Positions 51,840-59,110 of a stretch of DNA of 64,000 nt are shown here, one piece after another; the first letter of the stretch is position 1, and the number at the start of each line of letters is the position of its first letter. Source of the stretch: Paludibacteraceae bacterium (GTDB lineage: Bacteria > Bacteroidota > Bacteroidia > Bacteroidales > Paludibacteraceae); contig CAJOIZ010000005.1 in the NCBI GenBank assembly GCA_905234835.1, forward strand, positions 16,161 through 80,160, written 5' to 3'. The notes below the pieces were generated by a model that was given only the letters and a program-made list of their open reading frames with translations, did not search any database and was not told where the DNA came from. Both the position numbers and the translations under genes were made by a program.

Positions 51840-52832
51840 ATGGAAGACATTAAAACTCTCATGTCCTTGCCGTGGAAAGAGCAAGTAATGTATCTTGCAG
51901 AGCATGGCGCAAATGAACGTTTTATTCGCGCACTTATTCGGTCATTGCCGGAATCAGAATGGACAGTTTTGGAAAACGCACAAACCCCGTTTGTTGTGCG
52001 CAGAGCTATCGACACGCTTCGATGGGAAGATGCCGCTTTTGCACATCAGCGTGAAATCAAAGAACAGCCCAAGTACCGTCCGGTGGATGAAGTATTGGCT
52101 GACTTTCACGGAAAGGGAAAGAAACAGGCTGCACGCAAAGAACTACAAGTGCGTTTGCCTTATCTTACCGCCTATGAGCAAAAGCAGATTATTTATGCTT
52201 TCTTGGATACAGAAGTCAAAACCGACCGCGTGTTTGTACTCAAGTACCTTGACACACATTTTGATCCGATGTACATGAAGGCAGTTGAAGTGGTCTGGGG
52301 CTTGCACCACGATTTTGAAGCCGCGAAATTGCTTACGCACTATGCTTCTGATGAGTTTATCGCTGAGAACTTTGAGCAGCTTGTGCAAGACTATCGCTAT
52401 TTGCCTGTACGCTTACGTATGCCCGCAGACTATCCTGTTGAACGGAGGTTTCAGTTTTGGCATGAGTATCTCTACCTTTGTGCTCGCCAGCATCTGCCTA
52501 TAACCGAGAAAGTCGCTTTTTCGATACTATCCAACACCATACATTTGCGGTTGTTTCAGGAGAATATGGCATTTGAAGGAGCTTCGCTATTCAGACTATC
52601 ATTTATGTTTCCTATTTTATGGTCACTTGGTGAACTTGGATTTATTGGTATCATCTTGCGCTTCTATTTGGAAAACGAGCGTACCAAGCCCCTTTTCAAG
52701 TCCGGCGACTGGGACGAAGTCCGCGCATCAATTATAGCGCAATTGGAAGAGGATGGTTTCTTTACCTGTTATGACGTTCTCAACCCGGATAGAAAGCCGG
52801 AAGACATAACGATTGATGAAGCCAATGAATAG
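51840..52832 (+). CDS. Unknown helical-repeat-like protein
   Basis: 330 residues from ATG 51840 (MEDIKTLMSLPWKEQVMYLA). It is mostly helical with repeating hydrophobic pairs, such as GANERFIRALIRSLPESEWT and AAKLLTHYASDEFIAENFEQ, which suggests a HEAT- or TPR-like scaffold. No family recognised and no catalytic motif seen. It follows the DnaB-like gene by about 10 bases and would be the second gene of the P3 unit, before the second glycosylase-like gene. Confidence 0.55.
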   Translation: MEDIKTLMSLPWKEQVMYLAEHGANERFIRALIRSLPESEWTVLENAQTPFVVRRAIDTLRWEDAAFAHQREIKEQPKYRPVDEVLADFHGKGKKQAARKELQVRLPYLTAYEQKQIIYAFLDTEVKTDRVFVLKYLDTHFDPMYMKAVEVVWGLHHDFEAAKLLTHYASDEFIAENFEQLVQDYRYLPVRLRMPADYPVERRFQFWHEYLYLCARQHLPITEKVAFSILSNTIHLRLFQENMAFEGASLFRLSFMFPILWSLGELGFIGIILRFYLENERTKPLFKSGDWDEVRASIIAQLEEDGFFTCYDVLNPDRKPEDITIDEANE

Positions 52833-52959
52833 ACGATGTAATAAAACAGAAATATACCTATTCTATAGGTTCTATCGGCAATTTGTATAATTCGATTTTT
52901 TATTGTAATTTTGCACGCAAAATTTTAACTATGCGTACTATAATAATTAAGGCAAGATT

Positions 52960-53863
52960 ATGAAAAAACAAATGTGAACCGGCTCCGATAAAGTTGAAGG
53001 TAGAAAGTCCTCAAACTTTTCGGGATATTGTATTTAGTGATGCCTATGCGAAAGAAGAAGCATTTATAGGCTATGGCAATCCTGCGGCAAAAATCCTTAT
53101 CGCTGGTCAGGAAGTGACTTGGAGAAAGGATGCAGATCAATTGAATGAGTATAATGTTTATTGTAAACGCAACATTGCTGACTGGAGGAAAAATCTTCAA
53201 CAGAAAGAAGTTAAGCAGACAGAAGTTACGATACAAGGAGATATTCAGCATCCGGAAGATGGAGTGACAACAGAGGCTTACGAGCGTTTTAATCCTTTAT
53301 ACCCTCACTATTTAAGGTTTAACAAAAAATTGTACATCCGCAATAAAGATTGGCATACTTCCAATTATGGTGCAAGTTCTACATGGATTCACTATCAACA
53401 ACTAATTGATAGTATCCTTGATAGACCGATGCCGCCAACGATTATTGATTTTGTGACAAATTGCTTCATCACAGAATTAAGTGACGAAGCTCGTCCGCAT
53501 AACATAGAAGTGGATAAAAACCGGACAAAAGAAGAGATAAAAGAGGAAAAAAAGAAACAGGCGGAAGCTACCGAAAAATCCATTGCAGATAGATGCCCTC
53601 TCTTAAATGAACCATTCTTCCAAAACTTTCCAATCATTATACTTGCTTGTGGTCAGTATGCATCAAAAATCCTTCCATACACTTTTGGTTTAGGAAAAGA
53701 TTTTAAGAACGAATTGTTTGAGTCAAAAGGAGGATATAAAGTATTCAAGAATAATGATAGAATTGTTATATGGACGAGACAATTATCAGACCATAGAGGA
53801 AACCCGGTGAAGCCGGAATTAATCAAAGCTATAGCAAATGACGTTCGCCATTATTTGAAATAA
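52960..53863 (+). pseudogene. Uracil-DNA-glycosylase-superfamily-like protein 2, start shifted by an A-run
   Basis: ATG 52960 is followed by six A; with five A the frame would read MKNKCEPAPIKLKVESPQTF and join the long frame from 52994. As written, it stops at TGA 52975. The body has AKILIAGQEVTW, then a middle insertion rich in charge (KEEIKEEKKKQAEATEKS), PIIILACGQYASKIL, and IWTRQLSDHRGNP where the HPS-type motif should be. About 300 residues. A TTG at 52994 could still start a slightly shorter protein. It lies directly before P4. Confidence 0.5.
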
Positions 53864-53881
53864 AACAACAAGTATATATTT

Positions 53882-53916
53882 CTTTCACTTTGTGGGAGTT
53901 TGAAGCAGTAATTTTG
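53882..53916 (+). promoter_or_regulatory. Promoter module P4
   Basis: CTTTCACTTTGTGGGAG (53882-53898), imperfect dyad, then exactly 10 bases, then TAATTTTG (53909-53916). It drives WYL copy 3, whose ATG is at 53938. The CAGCGTGA leader stem is absent (CAGCCGAA instead). Confidence 0.78.
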
Positions 53917-53937
53917 CAGCCGAAAAATTTAACGCAC

Positions 53938-54864
53938 ATGGAAACGAAGAAAAAACTTAAGTCATCAACTGCTTATCTTTTCAACTGCTATATCTGGTTG
54001 TTGAACACCATCGCACGCGGTCCTATTTCACGCGCGGCGATAGATGAGAAATGGGCGCACGCAAACGCCAACGAGTATAAACAAGATTATCTCCCAGAGA
54101 GTAATTTCCATCGCTGGAAAAGCACAGTTGAAATGCTTTTCGATGTCCATATCAAATGTAATGCATATAACGAGTATTATATTGAAGAGGCATCTGACTT
54201 ACGAGGCGCAGATCTGCGCTTGCGCTTATTGAACCTTATGTCTATGGATAGCCTGCTTAAAGACAGCAAGGAACTATCCGACCAAATTCTCTTTGAGCCA
54301 ATACCGTCCGGAGAAAAGTTCCTTGCGCCTATCATTGAAGCCCTGCGCGATAAGACAGCTATAGAAATGACTTATCAAGGCTTTACAAAGGACTATCCCG
54401 CAACATTCATCGTTGAGCCATATTGTCTCAAGATGTTTAAGCAGCGTTGGTATGTATTAGCCTATTCGCCCGGTATAGATCAAACGTATTTGTATTCGCT
54501 TGACCGCATCCATGTCATTGAACCGACTACGCAGAAATATAAGTTGCCCAAAGGCTTCAATGCAGAAGCGTATTTCAAAGACGCTTATGGTACGGCTGAT
54601 TTAGATTATGAACCGGTTGAAGTTAAAATATCCATTTCAGCTAAGCAAGCACCTTATTTGCGCACCTTGCCTTTGCACAAATCGCAAGAAGAAATCGAGA
54701 CGAACGAGGAGTATTCTATCTTTAGATATTTCATCATTCCAAGCTATGACTTTAAGCAGGAATTGTACAAATACGGCTCCGATGTTGAGGTGCTTGCTCC
54801 GGAGTCAATGAGAAATGAGTTCGCCGAAGATGCGGAAAAAACGAATAATATGTATAACCACTAA
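53938..54864 (+). CDS. WYL-domain transcriptional regulator, copy 3
   Basis: 308 residues from ATG 53938 (METKKKLKSSTAYLFNCYIW); the upstream frame to 53890 lies over the promoter. Colinear with copies 1 and 2: IARGPISRAAIDEKWAHANA, DKTAIEMTYQGFTKD, VEPYCLKMFKQRWYVLAYS, YLYSLDRIHVIEPTTQKYKL, and IFRYFIIPSYDFKQELYKYG. It is the only WYL copy directly behind an intact dyad promoter without another gene between, consistent with self-regulation. The 181-residue gene follows 13 bases downstream. Confidence 0.86.
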   Translation: METKKKLKSSTAYLFNCYIWLLNTIARGPISRAAIDEKWAHANANEYKQDYLPESNFHRWKSTVEMLFDVHIKCNAYNEYYIEEASDLRGADLRLRLLNLMSMDSLLKDSKELSDQILFEPIPSGEKFLAPIIEALRDKTAIEMTYQGFTKDYPATFIVEPYCLKMFKQRWYVLAYSPGIDQTYLYSLDRIHVIEPTTQKYKLPKGFNAEAYFKDAYGTADLDYEPVEVKISISAKQAPYLRTLPLHKSQEEIETNEEYSIFRYFIIPSYDFKQELYKYGSDVEVLAPESMRNEFAEDAEKTNNMYNH

Positions 54865-54877
54865 ATATCTCATCATT

Positions 54878-55423
54878 ATGAAACCAGAAGAAATGCAAGA
54901 GCTCCGTGAGTTTGTTGACAATCTCGCAAAAGGACGCACAGAAAACAAAGATTGTACCATTTTAACAGGTAAAACCGCAAATGAAGTCCGTGCGGATATG
55001 TCGAATGAATTTGATGACTTTCTTGATGACCGCATTAACAAAATGGTTCAAGATGTTATCGATGCTCAAAAGATTGAGGAATATGAGCAATCAAAAAGAA
55101 ATGCTATGCAATTATTCCTCTATACTTTTGCCAAAACGTTCGAGGCATTCTATTATATGCTTCAAGGCAGAAATTATGAAATACAATTTTATTTAATGGC
55201 AGCGGTTGAATGGGAGGGGAATGATGATTCTGCTCCTTCTTGTGTGCAAAATAGAATAATTGCCGTTGAGTCTCCACTGGTGAAGATAGCTTCTTTGACA
55301 TATAATTTCGTTGAAGAAAGGGGATATGTGAATCAGCCGCTTGATAAATGGTTGTATGAATACCTTTACTCCGCTTCACATCTTGCTATACAATATTTCC
55401 TTGAACAAGAATGGAATAGTTAA
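54878..55423 (+). CDS. Unknown 181-residue protein in the WYL copy 3 unit
   Basis: Start ATG 54878 (MKPEEMQELREFVDNLAKGR). Helix-rich, acidic middle (ADMSNEFDDFLDDRINKMVQ), then QLFLYTFAKTFEAFYYMLQG and a C-terminal LYEYLYSASHLAIQYFLEQE. No family recognised. Set between WYL copy 3 and glycosylase-like protein 3, with short gaps on both sides, so it shares their transcript. Confidence 0.55.
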   Translation: MKPEEMQELREFVDNLAKGRTENKDCTILTGKTANEVRADMSNEFDDFLDDRINKMVQDVIDAQKIEEYEQSKRNAMQLFLYTFAKTFEAFYYMLQGRNYEIQFYLMAAVEWEGNDDSAPSCVQNRIIAVESPLVKIASLTYNFVEERGYVNQPLDKWLYEYLYSASHLAIQYFLEQEWNS

Positions 55424-55449
55424 ATTGTTTAACCTTAAAAATATTAATT

Positions 55450-56151
55450 ATGGAAGAGCGATTCTTTAATCCCTATAAAGGTTTAGAATACGATAAGGGT
55501 ATCTGCGGTAAAAAAGTTTTAGTGCTTGGAGCAAGCTTTTATTGTCCAAAAACAGATTGCGAGTTTTGGAATGAGTGTACAAACCCCGAGAAAAAAGATT
55601 CAAGTAAGTTTGACGAAATCTGTCCATATTATGCAAATATTGAAGAACACCCCAAATTATCAGATGAACCAACAAATGCAATAGGTGACTGCATAAAAAC
55701 GTATAAGATATTTGCACAGTTTATGTATCAGTTCCTAACAGATGAAGAAAAAGGAGAGTACGAAGGCTATGATGAATATGTGATTTGGGATAGAATGGCA
55801 TTTACAGACTATATACAATTCTTTTTACCCACTACAAATACATATCCAATTTACTTTAGTAAACGTGATTTTGATGCATTTATTCAAACTCTTCATGAGT
55901 TAAAACCAAATGTAATTATTGCATGGGGGCAACCGGTAACAGCAGAAATTCGTGATAATCCTGACCACAAAGATTTGTTTACAGATTTAGAAAAACTGCC
56001 AGAAACGGAGAGTTATATATGCCATATGAAAGTACCAGGGATTGAACATACAATAACATATGTTAACTGTTATCATCCTTCATCTCGTACCTATTGGCAT
56101 AAGTGCAAAGAGTCTCTATCGACATATCTTCGTGAAATATTTAATAACTAA
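55450..56151 (+). CDS. Uracil-DNA-glycosylase-superfamily-like protein 3
   Basis: 233 residues. Best of the three: first strand and loop GKKVLVLGASFYCPK, a cysteine-rich insert (CEFWNECTNPEKK, EICPYY) that might bind a metal or cluster, the helix-strand LKPNVIIAWGQPVTAEI and the closing ITYVNCYHPSSRTYW, close to the HPS motif II. In family 4/5 enzymes four cysteines bind a [4Fe-4S] cluster; four are present here but all lie near the N-terminus. Part of the P4 unit. Activity unproven. Confidence 0.58.
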   Translation: MEERFFNPYKGLEYDKGICGKKVLVLGASFYCPKTDCEFWNECTNPEKKDSSKFDEICPYYANIEEHPKLSDEPTNAIGDCIKTYKIFAQFMYQFLTDEEKGEYEGYDEYVIWDRMAFTDYIQFFLPTTNTYPIYFSKRDFDAFIQTLHELKPNVIIAWGQPVTAEIRDNPDHKDLFTDLEKLPETESYICHMKVPGIEHTITYVNCYHPSSRTYWHKCKESLSTYLREIFNN

Positions 56152-56165
56152 ATTTATAATACACT

Positions 56166-56399
56166 ATGGCACTTTGGAGAATTTCAGTTAAAAGAAGCGA
56201 GTCCGTCAATGGTGTTCGCTTGGAGAAAGGGATGTTTGTCGAGATGGTAACACCCGTAAGTATGTCAAACCCGCTTAATTCTAACCCCGGAGAGAACAAA
56301 CCGAAGATCAACAACTTGTTTGTCAGCAAGTATGGTGTTGATTTGCTGAAGCCCGGTTTGATTTCAGTTTCCCATCTTCAGGCAGAGAAGATTTCTTAA
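56166..56399 (+). CDS. Small 77-residue protein
   Basis: Starts MALWRISVKRSESVNGVRLE KGM and continues FVEMVTPVSMSNPLNSN. The beta-rich beginning with an NGVRLEKGMFVEM segment recalls small Bacteroidetes proteins often seen near mobile or phage genes, but I cannot name the family. Last gene of the P4 unit, 10 bases before P5. Confidence 0.55.
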   Translation: MALWRISVKRSESVNGVRLEKGMFVEMVTPVSMSNPLNSNPGENKPKINNLFVSKYGVDLLKPGLISVSHLQAEKIS

Positions 56400-56408
56400 A
56401 AAATCTCT

Positions 56409-56467
56409 CCTCCACTTTGTGGGAGTTTGGTGTTGTAATTTTGCAGCGTGATTCGAAAGTCACGCTG
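56409..56467 (+). promoter_or_regulatory. Promoter module P5 with 5' leader hairpin
   Basis: CCTCCACTTTGTGGGAG (56409-56425), imperfect dyad, then exactly 10 bases, then TAATTTTG (56436-56443). CAGCGTGA (56444-56451) pairs with TCACGCTG (56460-56467) around an 8-base loop. It drives the 87-residue gene at 56490. Confidence 0.82.
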
Positions 56468-56489
56468 TATTTTTTTATATTGAAAGACT

Positions 56490-56753
56490 ATGACAAAGCA
56501 AGAAATCAACGACCAACTTGAATTGTTGTGTCTCAAAGAACTCTTTATGTCAGACATTGACATCCGTAGCAAAATGGCGGTACTTATTTGCAATAACCGA
56601 GAAGAAGATCCGCCTTTCAAAGAATTTTGCGAACTTACGCATTGTGAACCGCACATTGCTAAGATGTTTTCTGAAATCACTTTGTTTGCTGTTATTCTCA
56701 CTCCGGAAGAAATTGCCGCCGAGCGAGAAAGATTAGAAAGGATGAAACTATAA
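56490..56753 (+). CDS. Small 87-residue protein, partner of the 211-residue protein
   Basis: Acidic, helical: MTKQEINDQLELLCLKELFM, then CNNREEDPPFKEFCELTHCE and a C-terminal helix rich in E and R. Four to five cysteines. No family recognised. First gene behind P5 and 12 bases before the 211-residue gene, mirroring the P2 unit. Confidence 0.5.
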   Translation: MTKQEINDQLELLCLKELFMSDIDIRSKMAVLICNNREEDPPFKEFCELTHCEPHIAKMFSEITLFAVILTPEEIAAERERLERMKL

Positions 56754-56765
56754 TGCTGTAAAGCT

Positions 56766-57401
56766 ATGATACAATACGACGAACAAACTCTTCAACTTAT
56801 AGAGGAGGAAATAAGCTACATTTATGATTCTGATGCAACAGGTTATCCGGAAGGTGAATATTTGCTTGACTTACGAAAAAGAATCTTGAACGAGCAAGCA
56901 TGTACGCGTAAAGCTCAAGAAGAACTTCTTCCTGACATAATTGCTTTTAATGATGCCTTGCATGACGCGCTTAAACGTATGTATGATCGCGCGCATGAAC
57001 TCTATCGTCAGATGTCTGCTATTCAGCCTGACATTATGTTAACCGCCAAATGTTATCTTGCATATGACTATCCTGCTTTGCATCCCTACCAAAAAGAAGA
57101 TAGGCAAGAGTTGTTTAATGCTATAAGCGATTTCGGTTGGAATAGACAATATGCAGATGGAGTTACTTTTTCATTGGTATTGCCAAGCGATATAGACATG
57201 CCTTTCGACACCATCAGAGGTATGGACTGCACGCCGTTTAACTGGAATGAAGGTCTTGACCCCGAACTTACGAAAGATCTCCATATCAATCGTGCCTTCC
57301 ACAATCTTTTTGACCATACAAAATTTGCTCTCACAGATTTTATCTTCTGCCGAGATTTTGTCTTTGAGTATAGCACAATTATACAAGAACAAACCAACTA
57401 A
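56766..57401 (+). CDS. Unknown 211-residue protein, intact relative of the broken gene at 47772
   Basis: Begins MIQYDEQTLQLIEEEISYIY, helical N-terminal half, then a beta-richer end with FNWNEGLDPELTKDLHINRA followed by FHNLFDHTKF. The shared final motif with the broken copy at 47772-48506 defines the family. I do not recognise it. The position behind a small protein and a dyad promoter is the same in both units, so the pair likely works together. Confidence 0.6.
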   Translation: MIQYDEQTLQLIEEEISYIYDSDATGYPEGEYLLDLRKRILNEQACTRKAQEELLPDIIAFNDALHDALKRMYDRAHELYRQMSAIQPDIMLTAKCYLAYDYPALHPYQKEDRQELFNAISDFGWNRQYADGVTFSLVLPSDIDMPFDTIRGMDCTPFNWNEGLDPELTKDLHINRAFHNLFDHTKFALTDFIFCRDFVFEYSTIIQEQTN

Positions 57402-57415
57402 TCTAATTAACAAGC

Positions 57416-58258
57416 ATGAAAACTTTTGTAAGAAGACACTTCAAAGATGAGTATGGAGTTGAATTTTCCACTTGTGGTGACATTACCGTGCTCACGCGTA
57501 TGCCGAAGGATTTTGTAGGTGCGTATCGCGTACCCGACTTCGTTTCTAGTATTGGGCTTTGTGCCATTAATGGATGTAATGGGTTGACCTCATTGGTCAT
57601 TCCTAAGAGTGTAACGGTGATAGAAAAGGATAATTTCGAGTTGTGTGAGCAACTGGCTTCCCTCGTCGTTGAGCAGGGCAATCCTATGTTTGACTCGCGC
57701 GATAATTGCAATGCTATCATTGTTACTGCGACTAACACACTGGTTCATGGTTGCAATGGTTCATCTATACCTAAAGGCATTGAGGTAATTGCAGACTCTG
57801 CCTTTTCGCAACGTCGAAATTTATCTAGTATTTCTATTCCGGATAGCGTTGTGTATATAGGAGAGTTTGCCTTTTTATGTTGTTTCTCATTGGAGAGTGA
57901 TATTCTATTACAAGGCATACATCAAGTAACAAGATGTTGTTTTGACGGGTGCAGTCGTCTTAAAAAAGTCTCTATTGGCAGCGGTATTGAGTCTGTCGAG
58001 TCAGGTGCATTTGCTAGTTGCTCTATGCTGTCAGATGTAGTAATAACTGAGGGTACAAAATATATAGGTACTTATGCATTCGATAACTGCAATAATTTGG
58101 TTTCTATTACCTTGCCTAAGTCCATTGAGCTCATTGAGTCCTCTTCATTTGATAGGTGCAATCGTATTGAGCGCGTGTTTATCCCCCAAGGCACCACAGA
58201 CTACTTTATGCGCTTCGACGCGCTCAAACAATACCGCCACCGGTTGATTGAATTGTGA
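57416..58258 (+). CDS. LRR_5 (BspA-like) leucine-rich repeat protein
   Basis: 280 residues without a signal peptide, so probably cytoplasmic. Repeats follow the LRR_5 pattern: GLTSLVIPKSVTVIEKDNFE, NLSSISIPDSVVYIGEFAFL, RLKKVSIGSGIESVESGAFA, NLVSITLPKSIELIESSSFD. Such domains bind proteins and here may be a sensor or scaffold. Third gene of the P5 unit, followed directly by an intrinsic terminator. Confidence 0.85.
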   Translation: MKTFVRRHFKDEYGVEFSTCGDITVLTRMPKDFVGAYRVPDFVSSIGLCAINGCNGLTSLVIPKSVTVIEKDNFELCEQLASLVVEQGNPMFDSRDNCNAIIVTATNTLVHGCNGSSIPKGIEVIADSAFSQRRNLSSISIPDSVVYIGEFAFLCCFSLESDILLQGIHQVTRCCFDGCSRLKKVSIGSGIESVESGAFASCSMLSDVVITEGTKYIGTYAFDNCNNLVSITLPKSIELIESSSFDRCNRIERVFIPQGTTDYFMRFDALKQYRHRLIEL

Positions 58259-58260
58259 TA

Positions 58261-58290
58261 AATGTGCGGCTAATGTCCGCACATTTTTTT
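58261..58290 (+). terminator. Intrinsic terminator after the LRR_5 gene
   Basis: AATGTGCGG (58261-58269) and CCGCACATT (58277-58285) form a perfect 9-base stem with a 7-base loop, followed by T residues. It closes the P5 unit. Confidence 0.9.
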
Positions 58291-58580
58291 CATTTACCTG
58301 CGGTCTACCGTTTTTTCTGTCACGTTTGTTCGCCCTGTCCAAACAGCTGCGCCCTTCACTCTACCTGCCGGTGGCTCCAACTACCTCCAATCGCGTTTGA
58401 ACGAAGATATTGGAATTTATCGGAGTATTACCTCAAAATCTTTGGAGTAAAACCTCAAAAATCTTCGGAATAATTTGCATATATCAAAAAAAATGCGTAC
58501 CTTTGCTTCGTTAAATCTTATTCCGCACATAGAAACGAAGAAACATTTTAATTCATCTATACAGGAAAGGCATCTTGGGT
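58291..58580. other. Intergenic stretch with promoter of exonuclease copy 2
   Basis: No gene. Near 58478-58502 the sequence CATATATCAAAAAAAATGCG then TACCTTTGC resembles the region before exonuclease copy 1. The stretch before it contains a short repeat (GGAGTATTACCTCAAAATC / GGAGTAAAACCTCAAAAATC). Confidence 0.5.
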
Positions 58581-59095
58581 ATGAAAGATTTTGTAGCAAT
58601 AGATTTTGAGACCGCTAACGGCAAGCGCAGCAGTATTTGTTCCGTGTCGTTGTAAAGAACGGAGAAATAGTTGATTCGTTCTATTCTTTGGTGAAGCCCA
58701 CACCTAACTACTATGTTTGGTTCTGCCAAGAGGTGCATGGTTTAGGATACCTTGATACAGATGATGCCGACTTCTTCCCGGAAGTATGGGAAAGATTGTT
58801 GGAAAAAGTACATGCCTATTTTCCTTACATTGAGGATGGCGAAGTGCCTTTTGTAGCGCACAACGCACGCTTTGACGAAGGCTGCCTGCGTGCTGTTTTT
58901 GCCGCCTATGAGATTGCTTATCCTGAATATGAGTTCCGCGACACGCTTTGTGCTTCGCGTCGGCATTTCGGCAACTCATTGGGGAACCACCAACTGCATA
59001 CCGTCTCCGCTGCCTGCGGCTATAATTTAACAAACCATCACCACGCCCTCGCTGATGCAGAAGCCTGTGCATGGATTGCAAGAGAAATATTGTAA
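58581..59095 (+). pseudogene. DnaQ-like exonuclease, copy 2, frameshifted near the start
   Basis: ATG 58581 reads MKDFVAIDFETANGKRSSIC SVSL then stops. In copy 1 the same place reads SICSVGIVIVKDGEIV. About four bases seem to be missing near 58643, after which the frame continues VVKNGEIVDSFYSLVKPTPN, VHGLGYLDTDD, FVAHNARFDEGCLRAVF and HHHALADAEACAWIAREIL. All DEDDh residues are otherwise in place, so the loss is recent or an assembly error. Confidence 0.8.
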
Positions 59096-59110
59096 AATAG
59101 ACAAATTAAT

